Both the position numbers and the translations under genes were made by a program. A stretch of 64,000 nt of DNA, taken from the NCBI RefSeq assembly GCF_014851395.1, contig NW_024040928.1, forward strand, positions 15,639,012-15,703,011. The letters are read 5' to 3'. The notes under the pieces were generated by a model. It saw only the letters and a list, made by a program, of their open reading frames with translations. It searched no databases and had not been told where the DNA came from. This DNA is from Micropterus salmoides. Lineage: Eukaryota; Chordata; Actinopteri; Centrarchiformes; Centrarchidae. How positions within the stretch are numbered: position 1 is the first letter of the stretch; each line of letters begins with the position of its first letter. Shown piece by piece: positions 23,807-36,046 of the stretch.

Positions 23807-26800
23807 TCTACCTTGGGGATCTGCAGGTTATTGAGCTGCTGCTGCCATTTGAAGATGGTCTCCAGTCGGCACAACCAGATGTTGACGTTGCCCACGAGGA
23901 CACACCTGCCAACGTGAATAGTCAGACTGTGCAGTGTCGAGCTCAGGTCCTGCAGCAGCTCCTTGACAAGGCGCGGATTGTACTGGTCCTCTAGAACTAG
24001 TGGAGAAATAAAAAATAAATAAATAAAAAAAGAAAACATACAAAACACACAAAAGACAATCTTTAAGATGAAGTTCAGCAGCCAAAATGTAACATAATGT
24101 AACTAATTATTTCCTTTTCCACCTAAAAAATTTTTATAACTGCACCTAAGGAAAATGCAAAGACTAATGGTAGTTTTAAAAAATCATTTATGAATGAATT
24201 GCTGAAAATACCCTATTTTTCTGCATGATTAAAAGCCATTACTTTATGGGGCAACACAGCCCCATAACGACGGAGCACACTGGTCCTACTGGTTTTGTGG
24301 TTAGGCATTCAGTGCAATAACACTACACTAAACAGTAGTCTGAGAAACAACATCTTCTGGTTGCTCAGAACACTTACGATTTGGTGAAGAAATGTCCTGT
24401 CTGTATAAAGCTACTTTTACTAACACAACATGCTACTGACAACTCTAACACCAGAAACAGTGCTGAGAAAATATCTGGCTACACAAGATGTCCACTGAAT
24501 AAGTAATCAATGTCCGTCTCAGGTCTCCTTACCCTTTCTTACAATCTTCTCCAGTATATTGAAATAGTTTTTCTGTGCAGCTCCACTCAAAGAGGTCAGC
24601 TGAGACCTGGCAATCAGCTGGAAAAGCTGTGGGAGAGAGATGGAGTAAGACAGTTAAGAGGAAGAGATGCTTGTGCACGTCGTAGTACAACAGTTTCAAA
24701 AGGATCATAAATTAACATGTGTGATCGTCGTCGCTCACTCTCGCAACATAGTTGAATCTTCTCAAGTCCTGAATGGCACTGGAAAAATCTAGACGGTTGA
24801 GGGCTTCACCGAGCGTGCAGTAACCATGACGCTGTGTGTTAACATAAAAATACACACTTATATTTTATTAAAGAATTTATGTATTTAATAGCAAGTTAAT
24901 CCTTCAAGTGAAAATTAATGTGACTGCTGCAGCACTCACTTCTTTTGTGCTCCCTTTCTGCACGTAGATCCATTTATCCCTGAAAACAACTGGACAAGGG
25001 GAAAAAAAACAAATGTATTGCAAAGTGTCCTTCCTTAGTATTTTGGTGATATGCAGTACTAACCAGGTGTTTACAAATGTTTGGACTGAGGTGGTGGAAG
25101 ACATATTTAGATCCTATGCTTAAGTAAATTTATTAGACAATAAGTACAATTAAGTACAACATTAAGTGTTACAAATCTTAGTGAAGTATTTAGGTACAAT
25201 CAGCAAAATGTACTTAAGGTGCCTGTGAAGATTTCTTGTAAATAAACAAAGGTTATATTTATATTCAGTGTTTCTCACCAAAAAGCACTGTATGCAACTT
25301 TGAGAAAAACAAAAGTGTTTAATGCATTTCATCCCTCATCAAACATCTGAAAGGTTTAAATCCTGCATTGTTTACATTCATCTTTACTTTCCAACAGTCT
25401 TTCACAATGTTGTACAATGTTGGGCAGTTTAATCTATAACAAGGCTTCATATTTTATAAGATCATGATGCATTTTGTGAGTAAAATCTTAACCTACAAAG
25501 CACCTATTTATTATCGCTGTCAAATAAATGTAGTGGAGTATATAGTACAATGTTTCCTTCTGAAATGTACTGCAGTAGAATTATAAAGTAGCATAAAAGG
25601 AAAGTCCTCAAGTAAAGTACAAGGACCTTTAAATAATGTAAGTAATGTGATGCTACACAGCATTTTCACAAAACCCTGAAAATGTTTCTGTAATCTGTGC
25701 AAAAAAGAAGGTTGAATTCCATTTATGGATGAAAGGTCATGGGTGGATAGTTCCAGCCCTGAACAATGTTTCCCACAAGCTGTCTGTTGGACAGCTGATT
25801 GAGACTGAAACTAGTTGTGTTATTAAAAACACGTTCTGGTGTAAATACATGCAAAAGTCACAAATAGCCATTACTGCTGTAAGCTTCAATATGATAATCA
25901 CAAGTGATAGATTGAATTTTCATTATTGATACCATGAACTCTTCACAAAGCCAAAATTGTGATCATGCTTTGCTGAAACTCACACTGAGATTTGGTGTTA
26001 TTGTTGTAGAAGTCCTTTTTCCTCTTTGTGGTGGGGAGCTCACGCACGTCTTCAACAAACAGATTTTCTTTGTTGTCACTGCACAGCCTGTTTGGACAGA
26101 GGAAGCATGGAAGGAACTTGTTAAACATTGCATGCGGGTGTGACCAGTTCACCTGAAATACAACATAATTACAAACTGCTGTACAGAGTATGCTCTGCTG
26201 CAGCGTCCTGGAGCAGGTCTGTGACTATTTACTGACTGTAGTTCATGGCAAGATGGCTCCTAGGCAGTTTAAGTGCTGCAATATTTTGGAGTTAACAACT
26301 TAGGCCAACAAATGTCCTTAATGGCTTAGGTGGCCAATGAGAATAAACTAAACAGAAAGTAAATGCGGGGCTAAAATTGGCTAAACTCAAACAGAAACCC
26401 AAATGAAACCATGTAAATATATTGGATACAGGTTATCCACGGGTGGGTGCTTGTGAGGGTCTGTGCACATTTCTTGCTATTTTTATTGAATATAAATGCT
26501 TTATGACAGCACATCAGGTGTCTTTGCAGAGTACTACTATTGTGACAACTTCTTCTTATGCAAACTTCTTCTACGGCAAATGAAATGAAATCCCATTAAC
26601 TAAAATAATCTTTACCACAATCGATTCCTCTGTAACTAGGCATTCTCCAATGACCTTTGAGCAACAGATAAAAGGGCTGGACTGAACTAGTAATTGACGG
26701 TCACTGAATGCACTCATAATACTTTGGCTGAAGTTGAGCAGCCGACTGGCAACACTACCAACTCAGGGAGCACAATATATGAGTCAGCTGACTGTACTGG

Positions 26801-28537
26801 GCATCTTCTTAAAGAGTAAGTGGAAGGACTGTGGTCCATTCAACTTGACTGCAAAGTCTCTGGATCTCATATAAAAGCACACTTTTCATCTAAAGCAGAT
26901 TTATTATAAGGATATACTTTAGAGAATGACTGATAAGATGGTTGCAACAAATACCAAGTACTACAACAGGTCCCAGAGTATATTCAACAGGGTATTTATT
27001 CTAATGACAGATACAACGGCAATATTCTGTTCATGAGCTTCCAGAAGCTGGACAAAAATATGTACTTCACACAATCTGAGTGATTTCAACACAGATTCTT
27101 TTGGATCAAGAAACAAATTTACTTTTTCCTCCAGCATAAGTGAAGGCATGGCTTTGCTTGTCTGACTGTGAAGTCAACAGATTGGGGCGAATGAGCTCTA
27201 CAGTAATCCTCCGTCTCTATCCATTTATCCATTTGCACAGGCATACACACAAACACACATGCAAGCACAGTAATCTGTCACAGTGAATTACAAGTGAGGA
27301 ATGCAATAGCCAGGCTTTTAGTAATTTATTTTTTTTTTACAGTTTGCATGCAGAGCACCAGCCTCCACAGAGCCAATAAAAGTAATCACACAGCAGCAGG
27401 AAAGTTCAGAAAGATTTGTGGACATTTAAACTATATCCTAAAATACATGAGCTAAAGGGTTGAGGGTTATGTAGAATGTCAACATGAACAGGGAAGAAAA
27501 CAAATAAAGCATGTGGCTGACATTTAGCTGTTAAAATGTCTATTACTCACTGTAGATAGATGTGTTCAAGTAGCATTTATTACGTGCTTTGTCAAGCGCA
27601 AGACGACTAAACAATCAAGGCAATTCAGACAGTGTCTGTGATAAATTACCACAGAGATGGGCAGTAAAGTGAGGGTCAAATACTGACACTCAACTTTCCA
27701 GCACCTGACACTAGTGAGCGAGTGTTTGCAGATAATACGTGACAGAGGTTTGTTGACGTTAAAAGATACATTATGTTCTAAACTACATCCGTAACACTGT
27801 GCCAGAGCATTGTGGTGGAACAATGCTCTTCTTTCTTTCTTTCAGGCATACATTTGTTGGTCTGCCAAATGTACCTCCGTCGCATTAAGTCACTGGCCTT
27901 TCTGAGTGAGGCTGCCTTTGGAGAGCAGCCAATTTGAACAGATGATGTCATTAGTTATTGTCCGGTGCAGTGTCCTTGGCCTTTTTGTGAAAAGACTGCT
28001 GACCAGCTAATGTGGCACTGTGAGGTAATGTTGTTTTTTTTTTTGATCAATAGAAAGGGCAACACTGTGATGTAAAGGAGATATCACCAACTGGTGATGA
28101 GATTCTACCAGTAACCCTATCTGCACCAGCAGGACACCAGCGCCCTGCTCACTGTTTAAGTGAGTCTGACAAGTGTAAATAAATTCAGCCTTGTACCTTA
28201 CAGTCAGTCAAAGCTCTGGTCCATATGAGCAAAATGAGCTATCATGTTCTCGGCAGTCCACATTTACACAATAAAATTTGGCTCTAGCCCATAGTCCTTA
28301 CTTGGGCAAGAGGCTTCAATGAATAGCTGCCTGTGTTATTTTTTGGATATGATGCTTTAGTAAACTCTCCACATTCCAGGTTTTGACCCTTGACCCCCAT
28401 GAAGTCAGAAAGGTTAGGGACAACTTGAGAAAAACCTAAGCAAAGACTACTTTAACTTACAACAAAAATCTCACAGATTTCACCAATAAATTGGATTACT
28501 GAAAAGTTCTAGGCCTGAAGTTCTATGTTTGTTTGTT

Positions 28538-28616
<79 letters not shown>

Positions 28617-30419
28617 CATAAATTTGAATACAATACATCTTAATCTTCAAATTGTGCAAAGATAACAAGAGACTTTGACAGTCAGATAAATGCAAGTAGC
28701 AAAAGAAATGCTTTGCAAAGAAATGCTAAGCCATGTACAGTATAAACAAACTAATGATGTAAATAGCACCTCACTGCACCACACAACACCCCAACACACA
28801 TACTTTATGATTTAGGAGAAGACAGATGTAATTAAAAGGATGGATACGACTGGGAACCTCCTCTTTTCTCTCCCTTTATGTGACCACTCATTGCTAGTTG
28901 GCTTGCGTCAAAACAGTACATGTTTCCTGCAGATAACAAGGCGAGCTCTCCTCCTGGGAGGCAACCCAGACTGCCCACAGAGGCACATGTAATACAGACC
29001 AGAAAGAATTATTATTGTTATTTTTTTTTAGTTCAGCTGCTTTCAACAAACAGTGGTCGTTAAAATCCCAACTTAACTCCTTTGGGATGTTCAGTGTTAT
29101 AAAAGCACACACACAGGTGCTGTTTCATATTGAAGTTATTCTTGTGTGCTTGATATACGTTACGCCAGTCATGGTTTGTCAGTCAGTCAATAATAAAGCT
29201 AAAATATGAACAATTACCTAATACCAGTGTATATATAATGTAAATTTTCAGTTATGACACAGGCCTTTGCAGGTTAAGTCATTTTTACTATTTTAAAATA
29301 GGTTATATATTACAACCAGGCTGCATGGCTTGTTTTGAGTGTTTGAGTAAACAACAAGTGTTTGTTTATTGCTTCAAGAGGACAGATTGCAGGAGACAAT
29401 AATAGATAAGAGTTAGCGGAATACATTTTCCTTCTGGAAATGAGAAACTATGGCTTTTGTACTTTGTGGAAGTTGGAAGATGTCTGACAACCAAGACAAC
29501 ACTCAAAGTGAGCGAGTCAGTCAGCTAGAGTCCACTTTTAAACAGAGATAAAATCTAATCGACTCTTGGCAATACTGGTTTACTGTGGTAAGATACTGAG
29601 CAACCTCCAATCTGATGGGCCATTTTGAGTTGCTTAAATATTTTAGTTATTCATTTATTTAAGTATTTGTAATACTAGTGTAGAATAAGAAAACTTTGAT
29701 GCTAATTTGATTACACTTACTGCTGGGCTCTGAATATAGATTATTTTTGCATGACAGTAATCCTTGCAATCATTAATTTAATAAAACCAAAGGTGAAAAG
29801 GTGAAATCTTTATCATATTGTTGACCAATGCAATGACCTTTGTTCTATGGATAATTTAATCAGATAAAAAAGTCCACTAACTAACTTTGTTAGTTTTAAA
29901 TTATTTTTTAATCTGAATCATTACTTTGGACAACACAAAATGTCTCACATTACGATCAGATCATCAAGATATGATACCACTAAAAGTCAATAAATGCTTA
30001 TATATATATATATATCCATCCCTAGTATATACTGTGCATGTAGAAATAAATCTAAGCACTGCATAAGAGAGAGAGAGGGCTACTGATGACTATAGGTAAT
30101 ATACTCATTTTATACTTACATGCATGTCACAATTGTATACTGAGGATATAATACATTTTAAAGTCAGTTAAGTCTAATCTTACCTGACAAAACACTGACC
30201 CATTAACCATATGACGTTTGACACACGCAGTGCTGGTACAACAATGCCATTAAAGGCTGATATAGATGATGAAGGTGAACAATTATCTTACTCTTTCAAG
30301 TCTATTTCTCTGTTGTCATCTTCCAACTCGTGTCCATAGAAGACAATCCTCTTCCAGCCACACTCTGTCTTTGTCCAGCTCCAGCCTGGTGACCTCCAGT
30401 CTTGGCCCAAGAAAGGCAT
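19679..30419 (-). CDS. fbxo25: F-box only protein 25, 10 coding exons including a microexon
   Basis: Spliced minus-strand CDS. Exons in transcript order: 30419-30292, 26087-25984, 24989-24940, 24831-24739, 24626-24533, 23996-23812, 23341-23159, 22714-22571, 21583-21557 and 19768-19679; all have GT-AG borders and matching phases. The product is 365 aa (356 without the 27-nt exon), close to human FBXO25 at 367 and 358. It begins [15 protein letters not shown], as do FBXO25 and FBXO32. Further matches are [29 protein letters not shown], the leucine-rich [13 protein letters not shown] region, the F-box [20 protein letters not shown] with [10 protein letters not shown], the cysteine/histidine segment [16 protein letters not shown], and the tail [13 protein letters not shown]-box proteins recruit substrates to SKP1-CUL1 ubiquitin ligases; FBXO25 is reported to be nuclear. 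FBXO32 is the main alternative, but it lacks the microexon, and the tdrp neighbour also favours FBXO25. Confidence 0.95.
20242..20724. mobile_element. Non-autonomous hAT element with perfect 8-bp target duplication
   Basis: Ends TAGGGCTGGGCAATA and, inverted, TGAAGCCTGGGCAATA; flanked on both sides by AGTAGGCT (20234-20241 and 20725-20732). The interior has the TATCGATAATTATCACGATA phrase typical of this fish family. 483 bp, no coding capacity, inside the last fbxo25 intron. Confidence 0.85.
21557..21583 (-). CDS. fbxo25: fbxo25 microexon (27 nt, in frame)
   Basis: Nine codons reading DCHLALLFK, preceded on the minus strand by a pyrimidine-rich tract ending CCTTAAG and followed by GTACTT. 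Human FBXO25 has DYHLALLFK at exactly this place, between FWK and D(S/C)GHPC, in its longer isoform. Both flanking junctions are phase 0, so inclusion or skipping keeps the frame: [18 protein letters not shown] or FWK-DCGHPC. Confidence 0.88.
21584..22570 (-). other. fbxo25 intron upstream of the microexon
   Basis: Opens GTAAAC after FWK. The minus-strand 3' end is strongly pyrimidine-rich just before the microexon. No repeat or further exon recognised. Confidence 0.5.
22893..22941 (+). repeat. GA microsatellite
   Basis: Interrupted then pure GA run (CGAGAGAG units first), in the fbxo25 intron between the F-box exon and the next exon. Confidence 0.9.
23709..23804 (+). repeat. CA microsatellite with CGTCTCA interruptions
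   Basis: CA tract in which ACGTCTCACACACACAC-type units repeat three times at about 17-18-bp spacing before a pure CA run. It reads as UG repeats in the fbxo25 transcript and begins eight bases inside the intron that follows the exon at 23812-23996. Confidence 0.92.
25088..25660 (-). repeat. Degraded hAT-type repeat of the GGTGGAAGTA family
   Basis: Starts GAGGTGGTGGAAGACA and carries repeated AAGTACAATTAAGTAC, ATGTAGTGGAGTATA and CTCAAGTAAAGTACAAGGACC phrases, as in the two intact elements at 62871-63874. Ends are not certain. Confidence 0.5.
26088..30291 (-). other. fbxo25 intron 1 of the coding region
   Basis: Opens GTAAGA after the exon ending in phase 2 and closes TCCAAACAG. Apart from a TA/CA microsatellite (28540-28616), a TA run (30000-30015) and a short GA run near 30066, I identify no feature. 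No exon is needed here, because the flanking exons join in frame. Confidence 0.55.
28540..28616 (+). repeat. TA/CA compound microsatellite
   Basis: About 24 AT units followed directly by about 14 CA units. Confidence 0.92.
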
Positions 30420-31371
30420 TTTAGCAAATGTCCGGCAGAGAGCAGTGAGCAGAGAGGGTCGCTTCCACTCCAAACACCTGGGGGGTCAACAAGATGCAGG
30501 ATTTAACTCTGTGCTCTGGGTTCTTTGGAAGAAAAGAAAGGATAGGATAGGAAACGGAATACCTAAAGGAGAACTTATAGTCAACTTAATGCTTAATGTT
30601 GACACTTAACTAACATTTTTCAAAAATTCTGATAAAAAAATTCACATCTTGAAATTAAAGTTAAGTCAAAAATCTGGTCGCTCAGACTGGATCAGTGAAA
30701 TTCAGACATCAAAATTTAAGATTAAAACTTGACCATCACAGCTACTTAGGATGAATCAGTCAGACCTCTTCCTCATGTGAGTCATCTGAGAAGGAGAAGT
30801 TCACATGAGCCACTGCAAACCTAGGACACTAAATTTGTGAACACTTTTTTGAAACTCCACCAGCTGAAATGACTCTCTGGACATTTAAATTCAGATTTTC
30901 AAAGCTATAGTGAGATTTCAATTTTAACAGTGTTTAGGATCTGTTATACTAAGGGAGTGGGAAATGTATTTATTATGGCCTTTTTTGCTTCCATAGTCTG
31001 CAGCCTACAACTACATGTTAATATCAGCTTTCTCTGACAACTTCCAAATAAAAAAAAGAGGAGCATTATATTTATTAACGTTGTCTATTTTGATCCTGTT
31101 TTTGCGACATTACGGTAGACACTGCGATGCAAAATGGCATACTGAGATAAACTGCTTTAATAACACACCTGACAACGACTATGGCGCATTTATCTTGCGC
31201 ATTTGAAAAAATAACAGCGTTAGCAAACGTCGTTTTAACGCTTAACAGTAAAAAATGAATATAAGACAAGCTGTCAGTCGGTTCAACACATATAATCACG
31301 ACAGGAAATACATAAAGCATACCAACACTCTATAACAGAGTTGTGAATTTGCACAAAACGGCTAAACAAAC

Positions 31372-31450
31372 CTTAAGCGACTCGTTTGTTGCACGGTTCT
31401 CCTCTGCCTCTGTTTCTTGTCTCCGCCTGCCCTGCTGGAAATATTGACGG
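31372..31450 (-). other. fbxo25: Candidate 5' noncoding exon of fbxo25
   Basis: The first coding exon is preceded by a good acceptor (CCCCCCAG at about 30480 on the minus strand), so a 5' UTR exon must lie further upstream. A GC-richer segment ending CGCTTAAG before GTTTGT at 31372 is the best candidate. The 5' limit is a guess. Confidence 0.4.
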
Positions 31451-31693
31451 AAGTAAACACAGAGCGGACACTGGAGTTCGTCTGCGCCCCCTGCTGCTCT
31501 TTGATAGGACAAAACGTCAGTATTTATCTTGTTGCTACCCAGAGTCGCATCACTGATTGGCTCACCCGGCTGTCAATCACGTTCTTTTTTTATCCCATCT
31601 GTTTTGATGGGGGTTTCTTCTACACGTGACAGAGGTCTGCGCACATGCACTTATGTTTTGATTTTGAGCTGGCGGATGGGAACGGGGGGCAGG

Positions 31694-31982
31694 ACGGTGG
31701 GGGCCCTTTCTATGTGGAGTTTGCATGTTCTCCCCGTGTCTACGTGGGTTCTCTCTGTGTGCTCCGACTTCCTCCCACCGTCCAAAGACATGCAGACTAG
31801 GTTGATTGGTGACCCTAAATTGTCCTTAAGTGTGAGTGTGACTGGTTGTTTGTCTATGTGTGGCCCTGCAATGGATGCCTGTCCAGGTTGTACCCCGCCT
31901 TTCACCCAATGTCAACTGGGATTGGTTCCAGCCCCCCCCCCCCGCGACCCTGTATGCAGGATAAGTGGTTGACGATGGATGG
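31694..31982 (+). mobile_element. Teleost SINE body, head truncated
   Basis: Contains the hallmark phrases GCATGTTCTCCCCGTG, TCCTCCCACCGTCCAAAGAC, TTGATTGGTGACCCTAAATTG, TGTCCAGGTTGTACCCCGCC and GCGACCCTG...GGATAAGTGG, in order, closing with GATGGATGGG. These mark a very abundant fish SINE class. The tRNA-like head is missing, so this is a 5'-truncated insertion about 250 bp upstream of the fbxo25 5' end. Confidence 0.8.
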
Positions 31983-32239
31983 GAACGGGACCACCGGGCA
32001 TTTGTATGAGTGTTGATGTTGTTGTTAAGGAACATTTCCAAAACACATATTTTTAAAGTGCTATATTAATTATTATTTTATTAAACAGAAAACTCAGGTT
32101 CAGACCTCATTGTTAATGGTATTAGTTTTAGAAGTTGTGGTAGTGGTTTAGTATTAGTATTACTCTGATGTGAGAATTAGGGTTAGCTACCATATTTCTG
32201 TTTAATCATCATTATTTCAACCACTTATACTGTAGTGTT

Positions 32240-32735
32240 GTTGATTGGGGAAGTCTAAGTCAAATCTTAAATCATTTAAAGTCCAAGTCAAGTCTCAAGA
32301 CTGTTGAAGAAGGAAAGTTGCTCACCTTAAATCTGAGTTTAAGATGGTGTATAAACAGAATTTTGTCAACTCCATCACAACTAGTTTTGAAGCCATTCGT
32401 GCTCCAACTTACTCAAGTGTGATGTGCAAACATAAAAGGCTACATAAAATACACAAAGGCTGGACTTTCACGGAAGAAGGAGACGTCTTGTATCTAGTAG
32501 TTCAACTTTTGATTGGAAAACTATTTGTATATTCATACATTCTTGATTTTATAATGAGCGAGAAGAGGTAGATGTCACTTTCACAAGTTTTTAAAGAATT
32601 GATTGAAATAATAGTGTAAAAACTGTATTAGACAGTCAAGTCAGTCAAGACTCAGCAGTCAAGTCCAAGTCAAATCTTGAGTCCTAATTTTCTTAATGTA
32701 AATCACACATAAGTAAAGAGTCTCAAGTCTATAGC
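32240..32735 (+). repeat. AAGTC-rich degenerate repeat
   Basis: Clusters of CAAGTC/AAGTCAAG units at 32251-32310 and 32631-32735 bracket unique-looking DNA. Similar clusters occur near 5646-5672 and 6025-6056. Probably arms of an old inverted or tandem element. Confidence 0.4.
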
Positions 32736-33359
32736 TAAGGTATTTCTGAATTTTTATCGGTGACATGACAGAAAAGGTCTGAATTGCTGTTGCCATTAGA
32801 TAGGCTATATTTATGTTTTGTAGAGCAGCAGCATTACAAATCAAGCATCTATCCAGATTGGTTTATGTGGGGTAATTGTTCCTCTGGGCATTGTTAGTAT
32901 ATGTGATCACAGTGCTGACAGAGGTTTAGTCTGACTGGCCTGGTGACATAGTTGCTTAGCTTTTAACACTACACATCACATTAGGTTCAGTCTTGTTGTT
33001 TGATACTGCCCCCTTTAGGCTACATACAGTAAGTTCAAAAGATTTAAAATCACTATGAACAGTGCTACCATAGGCCTGATATACATACAATATTAATTAA
33101 AAAAATGGTGTTATATCTATATAGATTTGTATTCCTCTTAATTTGATCAGTTGAATAAGTTAACCAACATTGTATTCGCACCTTGGATTAGACCTCCCGA
33201 AACATACTTTCACTGAATAAAGGCAACAATTTCATCCCTATTCAGTCATTGTCCGGTTAGAATCTGTTAACGTGCACCTGGCCTAAGAGATGTGCACACA
33301 ACTTGTAACAATGAATACATTTAAGAAACAATTTGCGAGTAAGAAAAATAATTAACAAC

Positions 33360-33365
33360 TTTATT
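33360..33365 (-). terminator. fam110c: Candidate fam110c poly(A) signal
   Basis: AATAAAGTTGTT on the minus strand, 1.65 kb past the stop. An alternative hexamer lies at 34056-34061. Either would place the SINE-like element at 34507-34697 inside the 3' UTR. Confidence 0.35.
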
Positions 33366-34506
33366 TCTAGCAGTTTTCCAAATTTACAGTATAAAACAAC
33401 ACAGACAACGGTAGTGGTAGCTTGAACCTGGTTTGGGTAAAGGGGTGAAGTGATACTGCAGTAATATTTCAGCCTATATGGTGAAATTGACTGAGATCAC
33501 AGTAACACTTTACACAATAAAAATCCCAAATAAAAGAAGGCTTACAAGCCTGCAGTCAGCAATCACACATTGTACACTGAATCATCAGCTGAATATTAAG
33601 AAGTAATTTTTAATTCTGGGAACAAACAAGTGGAAAGAGCAGGACATGACTTGCCATCATATGAAAAATTCAGTCAGGCCTCTGGAGAGAAATGTGTGTT
33701 GACAACATGGGTATACCTGAGTGATGTGTATCTACTCACATATGCTGTGCAGAGACATTGTTTTTACAAGAGAAAAACAGAGTGGGTGGTTATCCCGTTT
33801 AACACATTGAGTCCACAATTGGCTAAAAGACAGAAAGGGGAAAAAAGTGGTGAAGAGACAAAGCAGACAGAGATTGGGAGAAAAGTGGAGATACAGTTAC
33901 AACAGGTCACTGGACTTAAGCCTATCAGATTATTAAGTACATTCCTCTCACACAGTACTCAGGGACAAGCTGATTCTTTGGCTGGAAAATAACTACATCC
34001 TGCACACATCCTGTGCACAAGTTTTTCTGTCCAGCGGCAGTTAGATTTAATGATTTTTATTACTGTCAACAAGAAACACTCGTCTACGATAACATGGAAG
34101 GAGCAGACCTGTCTTACTGACACTCTTTACTTTTGTAACTGTGGTGTGTGTGTGGAAAGGAATTTACACATTTCACATCTCCAGATGAAAGGTGTACATG
34201 AAATGTGGGCAGGGATACACTCATTGGATTATGAACTTATAGGCAGATTGGATAAATGATTATTTAAGGGCACGTTCATGCTTATGGTGGTCTGAATGCC
34301 TTCCTGAGGAACTTCATATTTGAGTAGCATAACATGAGCAATATCACTGCTCCTAAAATTTTAATCTTGATATGCGTGTCGTTATTTGTGTCTTCAAGTG
34401 TGCACCCATGCACACAGTTTTGACATTTAACACAGGTATTAGGAATTCTAAATTGCAGCTCTGTGAAAAATCTGTGTAGAACGTCAGCAAATAAACCTGC
34501 TAGTAA

Positions 34507-34697
34507 CATTTACATTTAGCTGACACTTTTACCCAAAGCGACTTACAATTGCTATACATGTCAGAGGTTGCACGCCTCTGGAGCAACAAGGGGTTAAGTG
34601 TCTTGCTCAGGGACACAATGGTGGATGGGTCACAGTGGGGAATTAAACCTGGGTCTCTCACACCAAAGGCATATGTATTATCCATTGCGCCATCACC
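34507..34697 (+). mobile_element. Teleost SINE-like interspersed element
   Basis: Contains ATTTAGCTGACACTTTTACC, CAAAGCGACTTACAATTG, GTGTCTTGCTCAGGGACACA and GGGGAATTAAACCTGGGTCTC, ending near TTGCGCCATCACC. This order is characteristic of a very common fish element. Located just downstream of the fam110c stop, probably in its 3' UTR. Confidence 0.75.
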
Positions 34698-35014
34698 AAT
34701 GTTTGAAAAATAAGTTTTTGTGTTCCTGTGTGCGTGTGAGGTGGGGCTTTCTGTGGCAGGACAGAGAACAGCTAAGCTTTATGCAAGTTTGAACAGATGC
34801 AAAAATGCATTTTTTTGCTGAAATTCGCACACAGTATGCATAGAAACCAAAAGAAAACGGATATAGGCACATAGACACACAAACACACAGTCACAACACA
34901 CAGTCACATAAAGTCCAGTGGCGTTGTAGTTGATTTATGGTCTGCGATACAATAAATGGGTAAAACGTATCAGTTGTAGGTATATGGCCTCTATAGAGAA
35001 AAGAAGGAGTTATC

Positions 35015-36046
35015 TCAATCAAGGTCTCTTAACTTTTTCCCAGTCTCTGTGGCGTTTTTGCAACTGTACAGCCATTTGATAATCCTTGCATTACGTTCAA
35101 TAACAGACGTCCCCTGATGTATCTTTTCATGTAACTCACGATCTTGTAGTCCATCGCTGTCACCACTGTTCCTGGAGAAGCCATCGTCTGATGTCGAGAC
35201 GCTGACACTACGGATGTTTATTGGAATTTCATCTGAGCTTGCAGAGAAGTTCTCCTTCCCCAAAGACTCAATAACCTCACTGTCCAGCCCACAGTACTTG
35301 AAGAAAACATCAAAGTCCGCAAAGCTTTTGGAGTACCTGGAGCTGATGTCAGAGTGAGAACGACTGACCCCTTTGCCAGGCCTCCTTTCACACTCAGGGA
35401 CCGCCAGAAGACCAGCAGATTTGTTCACACCAGCTGTCACCTTTCTCCCAGAACCCCTGTTATCTGTTTTGTGTTGTCCTTCTACTCCGTTCATCCTCCT
35501 CTCTGATTTAGAGGTAACTTCAAGTGAGCTACATTCCTTTACTGTTCCCTCAAGTGTGGTGTTTTCCCCCTCATACTCTTTATCTGCTGCCTCAGGTAAC
35601 GGAACATTTCTGTGCACAGAGCCGAGAAGCAACTTACGGGTTATATTGTGTTTCCGGTCATTTGTTGACAGCAACTCACATTTTTGTCTGTAAAGCAGAA
35701 GAGAGTCTCGTCGTTTTTTGGAGCTGGACTGACGTATCTGCCCCGGTGAGCAGATTTGTGCTCCACGTGTAGCCTCTGTTGAGTTACTCCCCATGACAAG
35801 ATTTCCACAACGGTTTGAGCTCTGGTTAGAAGACCCATTGCTACTCACAGAGGCTGGTCCAATACTGATCACAGGCTCCTGAGCCGAGTTGACCACCTGT
35901 TGGCTTTTGACATACTGTAGTTTGCTTGCAGCGAGCCTCTCCACAGCAGTCATGCGTCCTTTTTTCTCATTCTCCAGTTCCATTTGCTTTCGAAGGTATT
36001 CTGGACCCTTCCCCAGGATTTTAGTGGTCTCACTGGTTGCCTCCAT
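35015..36046 (-). CDS. fam110c: FAM110C family protein, single coding exon
   Basis: Uninterrupted 343-aa frame. The start is ATG at 36046-36044 in the context ACCACAATGG; the open frame continues six codons upstream but opens with TTG, so the longer version is not a normal start. The N-terminal FAM110 signature is PEYLRKQMELENEKK then AVERLAASKLQYVKSQQVV; RRDSLLLYRQKCELL follows; the C-terminal part has SRSHSDISSRYSKSFADFD, FFKYCGLDSEVIESLGKENF, VSVSTSDDGFSRNSGDSD and SVIERNARIIKWLYSCK. The middle is serine-rich and looks disordered. FAM110 proteins associate with centrosomes and spindle poles, and FAM110C has been tied to microtubules and cell migration. A single coding exon is normal for the family. 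Paralogues A, B and D are alternatives; the C-terminal match and the acp1 neighbourhood favour C. Confidence 0.92.
   Translation of the reverse strand: MEATSETTKILGKGPEYLRKQMELENEKKGRMTAVERLAASKLQYVKSQQVVNSAQEPVISIGPASVSSNGSSNQSSNRCGNLVMGSNSTEATRGAQICSPGQIRQSSSKKRRDSLLLYRQKCELLSTNDRKHNITRKLLLGSVHRNVPLPEAADKEYEGENTTLEGTVKECSSLEVTSKSERRMNGVEGQHKTDNRGSGRKVTAGVNKSAGLLAVPECERRPGKGVSRSHSDISSRYSKSFADFDVFFKYCGLDSEVIESLGKENFSASSDEIPINIRSVSVSTSDDGFSRNSGDSDGLQDRELHEKIHQGTSVIERNARIIKWLYSCKNATETGKKLRDLD

Noticed and set aside
23477..23917. 146-codon plus-strand reading frame rich in His-Thr
   Set aside because: Created by the CA microsatellite and antisense to an fbxo25 exon.
31529..31972. 147-codon plus-strand frame and its antisense partners
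   Set aside because: Lies mostly within the SINE body; no gene-family resemblance.
33630..33992. 120-codon frame downstream of fam110c
   Set aside because: Probable 3' UTR or intergenic sequence; opposite strand to fam110c and no domain signal.
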